Of a DNA stretch of 64,000 bases, positions 36,554-44,046 are shown one piece after another (positions within the stretch are counted from its first letter, which is position 1; each line of letters begins with the position of its first letter). The stretch is from Kluyvera sp047971185 (GTDB taxonomy: Bacteria; Pseudomonadota; Gammaproteobacteria; Enterobacterales; Enterobacteriaceae): the NCBI RefSeq assembly GCF_047971185.1, contig NZ_JBKDZH010000052.1, forward strand, positions 1-64,000. Reading direction: 5' to 3'. The position numbers and the translations under genes were made by a program. The notes under the pieces were generated by a model. The model was not told the origin of the DNA and made no database searches. It was given only the letters and a program-made list of their open reading frames with translations.

Positions 36554-36593
36554 AGCCGTCAATACATCTAGACATCTAAACCTCTTTGCGTAT
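36554..36593. promoter_or_regulatory. MetJ operator in the metB/metJ divergent region
   Basis: A run of 8-base units AGCCGTCA, ATACATCT, AGACATCT, AAACCTCT, TTGCGTAT; the middle three fit AGACGTCT well. It should control metBL and metJ together. The rest of the 259-base spacer holds the metJ promoters. Confidence 0.82.
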
Positions 36594-36751
36594 AGATTGA
36601 GCTATTGGCAAATAGCCGTTAAAATTATATGCATTAGCGCACATCTGCGAAGGCGAAGCGCGTGTCAGCGCACGGCCCATACGGTACACTACGCGCGATC
36701 ATGGCTGTGAACCGGCCTGTTAACTAATGACTAGAGGATTAAAGGTATCTC

Positions 36752-37069
36752 ATGGCTGAATGGAGCGGCGAATATATCAGCCCATACGCTGAGCACGGTA
36801 AGAAGAGTGAGCAAGTAAAAAAAATTACGGTTTCCATTCCTCTGAAGGTGTTGAAGATCCTCACCGATGAACGCACGCGTCGTCAGGTGAACAACCTGCG
36901 TCACGCCACCAACAGCGAACTGCTGTGTGAAGCGTTCCTGCATGCTTTTACCGGTCAACCGTTGCCTAACGATGAAGACCTGCGAAAAGAGCGCAGCGAT
37001 GAAATTCCGGAAGCGGCGAAAGAAATTATGCGTGAGCTGGGGATCGACCCGGAGACGTGGGAGTACTGA
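36752..37069 (+). CDS. metJ: methionine repressor MetJ
   Basis: A 105-residue ribbon-helix-helix repressor using S-adenosylmethionine as corepressor. The DNA-contacting beta ribbon is KKITVSIPL (residues 22-30), followed by helices ERTRRQVNNLRHATNSELLCEAF. Nearly identical to E. coli MetJ. Its targets in this window are metF and metBL/metJ itself. A strong terminator follows. Confidence 0.98.
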   Translation: MAEWSGEYISPYAEHGKKSEQVKKITVSIPLKVLKILTDERTRRQVNNLRHATNSELLCEAFLHAFTGQPLPNDEDLRKERSDEIPEAAKEIMRELGIDPETWEY

Positions 37070-37080
37070 TTGGCTGAAGA

Positions 37081-37112
37081 AGCCGGGAAACGCCAACGTT
37101 TCCCGGCTTTTT
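37081..37112 (+). terminator. terminator of metJ
   Basis: AGCCGGGAAAC-GCCAAC-GTTTCCCGGCT followed by TTTTTTA, 12 bases past the metJ stop. It also separates metJ from the convergent cscK. Confidence 0.9.
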
Positions 37113-37127
37113 TATTGTCAGCGAGCG

Positions 37128-38072
37128 TTACTTCACCTCATACTCGGGCAAGGGGCGAGCGGCAATAAACTGTGCCACCGCCTCGCGGTCGGGGATCGCC
37201 GACAGCGCCCCTTTCTGCGTGGTCGCCAACGCGCCGCAGGCGCTGGCCTGCGCCATCGCGCGATGGAGCTGCGCAATATCATCAGGCATTCCCTGCTGGG
37301 CGATACTGGCCAGCAGCCCAGCCATAAAGGCATCGCCCGCCCCCGTCGTATCGACACTCTCAACCACATAGCCGTTAAAATGCACGACGCCGCCCTGATA
37401 CATCACCATCGCTCCCTGCGCCCCGTAGGTCACAATTTTGAGCTTTGCGGGATACGCCTCAAGCGCGGTAATCGCTTCGCTAAAGCGCTGGGTTTGGGTT
37501 AACCAATACCACTCCTCTTCCGAGAGCTTCAGAATATCCGCCTGATGGGCAAACCGCCGTACCGTCTCCAGCATGCTTGCGGGTTCAGGCCACATTTGCT
37601 CGCGCAGGTTGACGTCAAAACTCAGCAGGCCATGCTGCTGTTTAATCCGCGCTATCGCCTGCGCCAGCGTATCGCGACAGGCCGGTGCGACCAGCGCCAG
37701 CGAGCAAAAGTGCAGGATATCTGCGCCAAACGCCGGCAGCGCCTGCGTCGACAGAAACTGATCGGCGGAGGGGTTGACCAGGAAGGTGAAGTCCCGCTCG
37801 CCGTCTTTGCCCAGCGACACCACCACGGTGCTGGTGCGGCGCTGGCTGTCCAGCTCCATCGCCGCCACGTCGACGCCATACTCCCGCAGCGTTTTTTGCA
37901 TCAGATGGCCGAAAGGATCGTCGCCGACGCGGCCAATAAACCCGCTGCGGCAGCCTAAGCGCGCCGCCCCCGCCGCGACGTTCAGCGGCGCGCCGCCGGG
38001 GCAAACCTCGTAGCGCGTCTCCGATAACGGCAGAAGGTCCGCCACCGCATCGCCTAAGGCCCAAATGTTCAT
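37128..38072 (-). CDS. cscK: fructokinase CscK
   Basis: PfkB-family sugar kinase phosphorylating the fructose released from sucrose. It has 314 residues from the ATG at 38072; an adjacent ATG at 38075 is equally possible, with AGGAG upstream. Motifs: CPGGAPLNVAAGAARLG near the N terminus and the catalytic DTTGAGDAFMAG near the C terminus (Asp as base). Third gene of cscB-cscA-cscK, 16 bases after cscA. It is clearly related to E. coli CscK and Klebsiella ScrK. Confidence 0.92.
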   Translation of the reverse strand: MNIWALGDAVADLLPLSETRYEVCPGGAPLNVAAGAARLGCRSGFIGRVGDDPFGHLMQKTLREYGVDVAAMELDSQRRTSTVVVSLGKDGERDFTFLVNPSADQFLSTQALPAFGADILHFCSLALVAPACRDTLAQAIARIKQQHGLLSFDVNLREQMWPEPASMLETVRRFAHQADILKLSEEEWYWLTQTQRFSEAITALEAYPAKLKIVTYGAQGAMVMYQGGVVHFNGYVVESVDTTGAGDAFMAGLLASIAQQGMPDDIAQLHRAMAQASACGALATTQKGALSAIPDREAVAQFIAARPLPEYEVK

Positions 38073-38088
38073 CATGTTTCTCCTTCGC

Positions 38089-39525
38089 TTAGCGATCCAG
38101 CGGCCAGTAGCCGCCATTTTTCAGCGTCGCTGTACCGTGGCTGGCAAAGAGCGCCAGCTGACGCTCGCCATCCTGCGGGTAGATCCGGCAGCTCAGGCAC
38201 GCTTCGCCATCATTGACGAAAACTTCGATGGAGGAGCGGTCGATAAATACCCGCAACGTCAGAGGCGCGTCGGTGGATATCGCCACGCTACGCGCGCCGT
38301 CCAGCCCACAGTGCGGATAGCGCCGCTCGAGAACCAGCCGCTGCGCCTGCGCATCAACATATAGCCGCAGCCCTTCACCCAGCGTGAGGCCGTAGCTCTC
38401 CGCCGTCGCCCCCTGCGTTTCCCACGTCAGTTCCAGCTCGATGGCTTCAGCATCATCGACAATCGCCGACGTTTGGTTCTTCAGCTGCTGCGCCAGCAGC
38501 GGATAGTAGCTGCCGCGCAGCGTCGCGACCTCTTCCGCCGGGACCATTTGCAGACGGTTATCCGCGCCGAGGCGAATTTCGCGCGGTAAAGAGAGCATCC
38601 CCGCCCAGCCGTCCTGCTGCTCCGGCGTCGGCGACTCCCACATATCCAGCCAGCCGATGACAATGCGGCGGCCGTCCGGCGCCAGGAAGCTTTGTGGGGC
38701 ATAAAAATCGTGCCCGTGGTCCAGCTCGACAAATTCGCCGTCGGTCGAAAACGGCTGCCCCGGCTGCCAGTCGCCAATCAGATAGCCGCTCTGGAACAGA
38801 TTGCGGTTGCGGTAGCCTTCCGCCGCGATGCCCTGCGGCGAGAACATCAGCACCCGTTTGCCGCCGAGGCTGAAGAAATCCGGGCACTCCCACATATAGC
38901 CCATTCCTTCCCGCGCCTCGGCCAGCACGCCCTCTTCCTGCCACTGGCGAAGATCGGCGGAGCGGTACAGGCGCACCTGTCCGGTATCGCCCACGCGTGA
39001 ACCGACAATCAGGTACCAGGTATCGCCTTCACGCCAGACCTTTGGATCGCGGAAGTGATGCAACCCGGTGGGGGTATCAATAATCTGTCCCTGGCGCTCA
39101 AAATGAACGCCGTCGCGACTGGTCGCCAGGCACTGCACCTGATAGAGGTTATCGTCGCTGCTCGGATCGCCGTGGAACTTATGCCCGGTATAAATCAGCG
39201 CCAGCGTATCGCCGTCGACCACCGCCGAACCGGAGAAGCAGCCGTCTTTATCCTCCGGGCCTTCCGGCGCGAGCGCCACCGGCAGATGCTCCCAGTGCAC
39301 CAGGTCTTTACTCCGCGCATGGCCCCAGTGCATTGGCCCCCACTGGGTTGAGTAGGGATGGTGCTGGTAAAACGCGTGGTACCAGCCGTTGAACCACACC
39401 AGCCCGTTCGGGTCATTCATCCAGCCCGCCCGGGCGGCAAGGTGGTAACGCGGATACCAGCGCGGGTTCAGCGTGGCGCTGCGTTTTTCGAGTTCCTGTT
39501 CAGCTTGGGCAATTGAAAACGTCAT
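38089..39525 (-). CDS. cscA: sucrose hydrolase (invertase) CscA
   Basis: Cytoplasmic GH32 beta-fructofuranosidase splitting sucrose to glucose and fructose. It has 478 residues from the ATG at 39525 (AAGAG about nine bases upstream; a GTG three codons earlier is less likely). The three GH32 signatures are present: WMNDPNG (nucleophile Asp), FRDPKV (transition-state Asp) and WECPDFF (acid/base Glu). There is no signal peptide. The five-bladed propeller is followed by a beta-sandwich domain from about residue 340. Confidence 0.94.
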   Translation of the reverse strand: MTFSIAQAEQELEKRSATLNPRWYPRYHLAARAGWMNDPNGLVWFNGWYHAFYQHHPYSTQWGPMHWGHARSKDLVHWEHLPVALAPEGPEDKDGCFSGSAVVDGDTLALIYTGHKFHGDPSSDDNLYQVQCLATSRDGVHFERQGQIIDTPTGLHHFRDPKVWREGDTWYLIVGSRVGDTGQVRLYRSADLRQWQEEGVLAEAREGMGYMWECPDFFSLGGKRVLMFSPQGIAAEGYRNRNLFQSGYLIGDWQPGQPFSTDGEFVELDHGHDFYAPQSFLAPDGRRIVIGWLDMWESPTPEQQDGWAGMLSLPREIRLGADNRLQMVPAEEVATLRGSYYPLLAQQLKNQTSAIVDDAEAIELELTWETQGATAESYGLTLGEGLRLYVDAQAQRLVLERRYPHCGLDGARSVAISTDAPLTLRVFIDRSSIEVFVNDGEACLSCRIYPQDGERQLALFASHGTATLKNGGYWPLDR

Positions 39526-39540
39526 ATTCTTCACTCTTAT

Positions 39541-40782
39541 TCAGACAGCAGAAGATTGTGTCAGCAGCGGATCGGAGGCCGGCTTGCTGGCGCGTAATAG
39601 GAAAATGGAAATGAAGGTGGTACAGAACACCAGCGCGCCCATAAACAGATAGGATTCGGCAAAGCCATATTTTTCATAGCTGTAGCCCGCCAGCGGCGAC
39701 AGTACGGTGGCGATAACCGAGCTGGTGCAGGCGAATCCCACCAGATACAGCGTTGAGGAGAGGCGTTTATCAAAGTTGGCGCTGTTGTATTTAAAGATGG
39801 AGACCAGCAGCACCGGCAGCTCTACGCCGTGCAGCAGTTTGGTGATGGATATCAGCAGCGGGCCTTCAACCAGCCCCGATGCCACCATACGCAGGGCCAT
39901 CACCATACCGGCGAAGATCAGCCCGTTTTTGGCGCCAATGCGGTTTACCAGCCACGGCGCGCAGAACATGCCCGCGGCCTCGAGGAACACCTGGAAGGAG
40001 TTCAGGTAGCCGTACATGGCGTTCCCCTCCTGAAGCGTCGGGAACTGAGAGGAGAAATAGACCGGAAACTGCTGATCGTAGACGCCGTAAATGCAGGTCC
40101 CAATGACGAAAAACACCAGCGCCCAGAAACGTGGCAGCGTAAGCAGACGCAGCGCGTCCTCCAGCTTAACTTTGCCCTTCTCGCCCTCTGCCGAAAGCGC
40201 CTGCGCATCGGCCGGTACCGAGAGCCGCGCCAGCAGGAAGAAAAAGACCAGCCCCGAGCAGCTCGCCACCGCAAAGTTAAGCTGCGGGTTAATATTAAAC
40301 AGCAGCCCGGCAAAAAAGGTTGCCACGGCCCACCCCAGCGAGCCCCACATTCGCGCTTTGCCAAATTCGAAATGCGTCTGACGAGCCACGCGTTCGGTAT
40401 ACGACTCCAGCACGCCGATCCCGCCGTTGAAGGTCAGCCCAATGTAGAGGCCGCCAAAAAGGCTGCCGATCAAGATGTTGATTTTCAGTAAGTAACCAAA
40501 GAGCAGGTACGCCGGACCGGAGAGAATCAGCAGTACGGTGATATACCAGAGCAGGTGTTTACGCAGGCCAAGTTTGTCCTGCACAAACCCATAACAGATT
40601 TGCGCAAACAGCGCGGAAACCGACAGGACGGAGAAAATAATCCCCGTATCGCCTGGCTGTAGCCCCACCTCCTGGTGTAGCCAGATAGAGAGCAGCGAAC
40701 CTGAAGAAGACCAGGTGACAAAAAAGAAAAACAGCAGAGCACTGAGCAGCAGATAACTGTGAGAATCGTGTTCTTTCATCAT
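39541..40782 (-). CDS. cscB: sucrose:H+ symporter CscB
   Basis: Major-facilitator permease of the LacY/oligosaccharide:H+ symporter family, 413 residues with twelve predicted helices and a C-terminal cytoplasmic tail. Characteristic LacY-family features are the YLLLSALLFFFFVTWSSSGSL first helix, VQDKLGLRKHLLW loop 2-3 and ESYTERVARQTHFEFGKARMWGSLGWA. It leads the cscBAK operon and is divergent from cscR. Sucrose is inferred from the neighbours; RafB-type raffinose uptake is an alternative for the protein alone. Confidence 0.92.
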   Translation of the reverse strand: MMKEHDSHSYLLLSALLFFFFVTWSSSGSLLSIWLHQEVGLQPGDTGIIFSVLSVSALFAQICYGFVQDKLGLRKHLLWYITVLLILSGPAYLLFGYLLKINILIGSLFGGLYIGLTFNGGIGVLESYTERVARQTHFEFGKARMWGSLGWAVATFFAGLLFNINPQLNFAVASCSGLVFFFLLARLSVPADAQALSAEGEKGKVKLEDALRLLTLPRFWALVFFVIGTCIYGVYDQQFPVYFSSQFPTLQEGNAMYGYLNSFQVFLEAAGMFCAPWLVNRIGAKNGLIFAGMVMALRMVASGLVEGPLLISITKLLHGVELPVLLVSIFKYNSANFDKRLSSTLYLVGFACTSSVIATVLSPLAGYSYEKYGFAESYLFMGALVFCTTFISIFLLRASKPASDPLLTQSSAV

Positions 40783-40812
40783 GGCAATCTCATCGTGGAT
40801 TAACGCCGCAAT

Positions 40813-40888
40813 GGTAACGTTAACAAAAAACAGAACTCATGCTGTTTCGTCGCGATATCCGATGTTAATCACAAAAGTTAACGTTAAC
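40813..40888. promoter_or_regulatory. paired CscR-type operators between cscB and cscR
   Basis: Two near-identical 12-base palindromes, GGTAACGTTAAC (40813-40824) and GTTAACGTTAAC (40877-40888), with centres 64 bases apart, about six helical turns. LacI/GalR proteins bind such sites and can loop the DNA between them. One lies just upstream of cscB and the other nearer cscR. Sucrose- or fructose-responsive repression by CscR is the natural inference. Confidence 0.75.
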
Positions 40889-41014
40889 ATGGTAGAAATA
40901 AGATCGTGATCAACTATTTCCTGGCATAACGGACACGTAGAGTGCGCTAGAATAACGCGCTATCCTTTTACATCAGTAAGTTAGTGGTTCTGTTGCAATC
41001 GTGGAGTCTGAAAT

Positions 41015-42010
41015 ATGGCATCTTTAAAAGATGTAGCGAAGCTGGCCAACGTCTCGTTGATGACGGTTTCCCGCGCCCTGAACAGCCCGGAGCGGCTCAA
41101 GCCGGAAACGCTGGCTCGCGTACAATCCGCTATTGCCCAAACGAACTATGTTCCCGATCTCTCCGCCAAACGTATTCGCGGCGCGCACGATACGCCGAAA
41201 ACCATCGGCGTGCTGGCGCTGGATACGGTAACGACGCCGTTTTCGGTCGAGATCACGCTGTCGATTGAAGAGACCGCAAGAGCGCACGGCTGGAACAGTT
41301 TTGTGGTGAATATGTTTTCTGACGATAGCCCGGAGTCCATCGTCGACCTGCTGCTCTCGCACCGTCCCGGCGGCATTATTTACACCACCATGGGCCTGCG
41401 TCAGGTCCCCGTTCCCGCCAAGCTGCTCACCCTGCCGTGCGTGCTGGCAAACTGCGAAAGCCTGAACGACCCGGTCGCCAGCTTTATTCCCGACGACGAA
41501 CAGGGTCAGTATACCGCGGTGCGGGGCCTGCTGGCGGCAGGCTACACGCGTCCACTGTGCCTGCACTTGCCAGCAAATCATCTGGCGACCGTACGCCGCC
41601 GCCAGGGTCTGGAGCGCGCCTGTCGGGAAGCGGGTATCAACCCGGATACGCTGACCCATTACTATATGGAGTACGGCGATGCGCACTATCGCGATATGCC
41701 CGCCAACGTGCTGGCGCATATCAAGCAGGGTAAGCCTCAGTTTGATTCGGTGATTTGCGGCAACGATCGCATCGCGTTTATGGTTTATCAGACGCTGCTG
41801 GCGCAGGGGCTACGGATCCCCGAGGATGTAGCGGTGCTGGGTTATGACAATATGGTGGGCATTGGCGATCTGTTCCTGCCGCCGCTCTCTACGGTACAGC
41901 TGCCGCACTATGAGATTGGCCGCCTCAGCGCGCTGCATATAATTAATGGCGATACGCATCGCGAGACGGTACGCGTAGCCAGCCCGTGGCTGCCCGGAAA
42001 ATCGATATAA
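41015..42010 (+). CDS. cscR: LacI-family sucrose operon repressor CscR
   Basis: A 331-residue repressor: N-terminal LacI HTH (ASLKDVAKLANVSLMTVSRALNSPERL) and hinge to about residue 60, then a periplasmic-binding-like inducer domain. The sequence parallels E. coli CscR through TPFSVEITLSIEETA, HRPGGIIYTTMGLR and ICGNDRIAFMVYQ. GGAG ribosome site nine bases upstream. Divergent from the cscBAK operon it should control; a terminator follows immediately. Confidence 0.93.
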   Translation: MASLKDVAKLANVSLMTVSRALNSPERLKPETLARVQSAIAQTNYVPDLSAKRIRGAHDTPKTIGVLALDTVTTPFSVEITLSIEETARAHGWNSFVVNMFSDDSPESIVDLLLSHRPGGIIYTTMGLRQVPVPAKLLTLPCVLANCESLNDPVASFIPDDEQGQYTAVRGLLAAGYTRPLCLHLPANHLATVRRRQGLERACREAGINPDTLTHYYMEYGDAHYRDMPANVLAHIKQGKPQFDSVICGNDRIAFMVYQTLLAQGLRIPEDVAVLGYDNMVGIGDLFLPPLSTVQLPHYEIGRLSALHIINGDTHRETVRVASPWLPGKSI

Positions 42011-42011
42011 A

Positions 42012-42036
42012 AAAACCCGCTCACTGAGCGGGTTTT
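42012..42036. terminator. bidirectional terminator after cscR
   Basis: AAACCCGCTCACTGAGCGGGTTT with A/T-runs on both strands. It serves cscR on the plus strand and would also end the small minus-strand transcript that carries the 26-codon gene. Confidence 0.85.
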
Positions 42037-42053
42037 CGAATTTTTTCAGCGCC

Positions 42054-42134
42054 TTAGAAGCGAGTCACTTCCGGATGCAGCTCAGACATGGAGATCAGGT
42101 AGGAAACAAAAACGTTTTTGATTGCAGTCAGCAT
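42054..42134 (-). CDS. putative 26-residue small protein
   Basis: A minus-strand ATG frame of 26 codons. It begins MLTAIKNVFVSYLISMSEL, continues HPEVTR and ends in Phe and TAA. AAAGGTG lies eight bases upstream of the ATG, a good ribosome site. A promoter-like TTGCGC-N17-TATTAT and a perfect CRP palindrome are upstream, and an intrinsic terminator lies about 20 bases downstream. The first half is hydrophobic with one lysine, so membrane association is possible. I do not recognise the family. It could be a real small protein, or the transcript could be a dual-function or regulatory RNA. Confidence 0.55.
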   Translation of the reverse strand: MLTAIKNVFVSYLISMSELHPEVTRF

Positions 42135-42180
42135 AGTCACACCTTTACCCGTATTCAGTTTGAGGTCATTTGATGGGCAG

Positions 42181-42231
42181 ATAATAAGCGCATTCGCCGT
42201 GCCGCGCAAGATTTTTGTGACACCCATCACA
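42181..42231 (-). promoter_or_regulatory. promoter with perfect CRP site upstream of the small gene
   Basis: On the minus strand a CRP palindrome TGTGA-TGGGTG-TCACA flanked by T and A runs (42216-42231) precedes TTGCGC (-35, 42204-42209) and TATTAT (-10, 42181-42186) with 17-base spacing. From the predicted start near 42174 the CRP centre is at about -49, not one of the usual -41.5 or -61.5 positions, so either the start differs or control is atypical. Confidence 0.6.
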
Positions 42232-42251
42232 AAAAATCCTGACTAAGATGC

Positions 42252-42293
42252 GAAAAAATGAAAGGCGGAGGGATCGCTCCCGCCGCCTTTCGC
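42252..42293 (-). terminator. terminator of the KdgM-like porin gene
   Basis: On the minus strand GAAAGGCGGCGGGAGCGATCCCTCCGCCTTTC folds into a long stem followed by ATTTTTT. A second small hairpin (GCGTAAAtttaTTTTACGC, about 42326-42345) lies between it and the stop codon at 42407. Confidence 0.8.
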
Positions 42294-42406
42294 CTCACAT
42301 GCTCTGTGGTACTGACTGAGAGCGTAAATTTATTTTACGCCCTTTTTAAATAGCCTCTTAGACAATCGCTAAGTAGTAAATAAGGTACTGCCTGCGTAAT
42401 TAATAA

Positions 42407-43087
42407 TTAGAAGTTATAACCCAGACCAATACGGTAGCGCGTCTGACGGTCGTCGGTAGTGGTGGTATTATATCCTGAAGAGACGTTACCCACTTCCACA
42501 AACGGTACCCATGAATTGATGTTATACGCGACGCGGAAGTTATATTCATAATCATCCTTATCGTTATTATAGAGATCTTCGCTATCCGCTACCTTATAAA
42601 TACCGTTCAGCTCGAACATCCAGTTATCAATGTTATAACCCAGCCAGGCCTCTGGACGATAAACGGTGCGGTCATCACGTCCGTCACCATTACGACGAGC
42701 ATACTCGGTACGGTAGCGGAAGGCCGTCCACCAGTTATCGTTAATATTATACTGCACGCGAATATATGGCTTGTAGATAGCCATATCGTCGCCCGTCTCA
42801 ACGGCGATCCCCGGTTGCCAGATAAATCCTTTCCATTCAAATTGATAGCTTGCCGTATACTCTGCGCTGTTGGATTCCATATTGTTTAGCGCATGATTAG
42901 ATTCTTTGTCATCAGAGCGCGATACCGCTTCGACCGCCACACAAAACCCGGTGGCAAAACGGTTCGACATATAGACACGGTCGTAGTTGCGACCATCGTC
43001 GTAGTACTCATGACGATAGTCGACGTAACCGGCATGCGCCGCGCCGGCGAATAATGGCAGCAGTAACAGGGCATATTTTGTTTTCAT
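42407..43087 (-). CDS. KdgM/NanC-family outer-membrane porin
   Basis: A 226-residue exported beta-barrel protein: signal peptide of 19 residues (MKTKYALLLLPLFAGAAHA), then GYVDYRHEYYDDGRNYDRVYMSNRFATGF and regularly spaced aromatic strands ending IGLGYNF with a terminal phenylalanine. The family forms 12-stranded channels for acidic oligosaccharides (oligogalacturonate KdgM, sialic acid NanC). It is acidic and Asn/Tyr rich. The start is the ATG at 43087 rather than a GTG/TTG-type start nine codons upstream. No pectin or sialic acid genes are nearby, so the substrate is unknown. Confidence 0.85.
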   Translation of the reverse strand: MKTKYALLLLPLFAGAAHAGYVDYRHEYYDDGRNYDRVYMSNRFATGFCVAVEAVSRSDDKESNHALNNMESNSAEYTASYQFEWKGFIWQPGIAVETGDDMAIYKPYIRVQYNINDNWWTAFRYRTEYARRNGDGRDDRTVYRPEAWLGYNIDNWMFELNGIYKVADSEDLYNNDKDDYEYNFRVAYNINSWVPFVEVGNVSSGYNTTTTDDRQTRYRIGLGYNF

Positions 43088-43467
43088 TGCAATCACTCTT
43101 AAAAATATCAGCAAGCGGTCCAGTTTTCTCTGTTTTTACAAACCAGAAAAAAGGATGTTTAGTAGTTTTTTTTGTCACGCTGAAATTTTATTTTGTAATC
43201 TATAGCAACACCTTTTTATTACTGCCATGAGAAACTAAAAACTGGCAATAAACTCAAGATAAATGAGATAGAGATCACCAACAAAAATTATTACCAACAC
43301 AAATAAAAAGCCAAATCAAATATATAAAATCAATTTTATAATAGACAAACCGGTTAATTAAAATGAATATGTCACAACCAGTATTTATTTATCTTATTAT
43401 TTAAAATATATATTCAGGATGGGAATTTAAATCAAACGATAGATAACCAGCCGGGAACGCTGATTTC
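43088..43467. other. A/T-rich gene-free leader upstream of the porin gene
   Basis: About 380 bases, far richer in A and T than the rest of the window, with no reading frame of note. It must contain the porin promoter. Such A/T-rich regions are commonly bound by H-NS and mark acquired or silenced genes. I could not identify a specific operator (no clear KdgR or CRP palindrome). Confidence 0.6.
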
Positions 43468-43473
43468 GGGCAC

Positions 43474-43500
43474 AAAAAAAGCGCCCTGAGGCGCTTTTTT
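43474..43500 (-). terminator. terminator of rpmE
   Basis: AAAAAAAGCGCCCTGAGGCGCTTTTTT, a short GC stem with A/T runs on both sides, 12 bases past the rpmE stop. Confidence 0.9.
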
Positions 43501-43512
43501 CTGCCTGGCAAC

Positions 43513-43725
43513 TTATTTGCTGCCTGGGATGCTGAAACGCTTGTTGAAGCGGTCAACACGGCCACCGGTAGCAACATCACGCTGCTTGCCAGTATAGAAC
43601 GGGTGGCATTTGCCGCACACGTCCAGGTTCAGATCGTGGCCAACGGTAGAGCGGATCTGCATGACGTTACCGCAAGAACAGGTTGCAGTAATTTCTTCGT
43701 ATTTCGGGTGAATATCTTTTTTCAT
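43513..43725 (-). CDS. rpmE: 50S ribosomal protein L31, zinc-binding form
   Basis: A 70-residue ribosomal protein. The four zinc-ligand cysteines are present (Cys16 and Cys18 in ATCSCGN, Cys37 and Cys40 in VCGKCHPF), so this is the C+ form that also acts as a zinc store, displaced by YkgM-type paralogues under zinc limitation. Divergent from priA with an ERIC element between. Confidence 0.97.
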   Translation of the reverse strand: MKKDIHPKYEEITATCSCGNVMQIRSTVGHDLNLDVCGKCHPFYTGKQRDVATGGRVDRFNKRFSIPGSK

Positions 43726-43792
43726 GGGAAAACCTCGGTTAAGGCCGCGTCGCTCTTCCAGCCCTAACGCCAGACACCACGCGATGTTGATA

Positions 43793-43924
43793 GTATATAT
43801 ACTGCATCATTCAAGCTGCCTCGGCGTTGGCTGCGTTCGTTCACACCAGTCACTTACTGATGTAAGCTCCTGGGGATTCACTCTCTTGCCGCCTTGATGC
43901 AGCTCGAATGATTTTGTCTATATG
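43793..43924. repeat. ERIC (intergenic repeat unit) element between rpmE and priA
   Basis: About 130 bases with the ERIC hallmark core CACTTACTGATGTAAGCTCC, the arms GTATATATACTGCATCATTCAAGCTG and GCAGCTCGAATGATTTTGTCTATATG forming long terminal inverted repeats. ERICs are non-autonomous and move only in transcribed intergenic DNA of enterobacteria and relatives. This copy lies within the divergent promoter region of rpmE and priA. Confidence 0.92.
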
Positions 43925-44046
43925 TTCCTGATGCCAAAATGCACCAAAGGCGGCGAATCATACAGAATTTGACCAGCAGATGCAAACTGATCCGCACCCC
44001 TACAATGTGTATACTGTCTCGCCAGATTTCAAGTCAGGAAGAAAAC

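Noticed and set aside
41146..41719. Minus-strand frames opposite cscR
   Set aside because: Shadows of cscR with no ribosome sites or domains.
43939..44046. A longer N terminus for PriA
   Set aside because: The added residues are basic and unlike the family, and the frame starts just beyond the ERIC element; the ATG at 44047 matches E. coli and has its own ribosome site.
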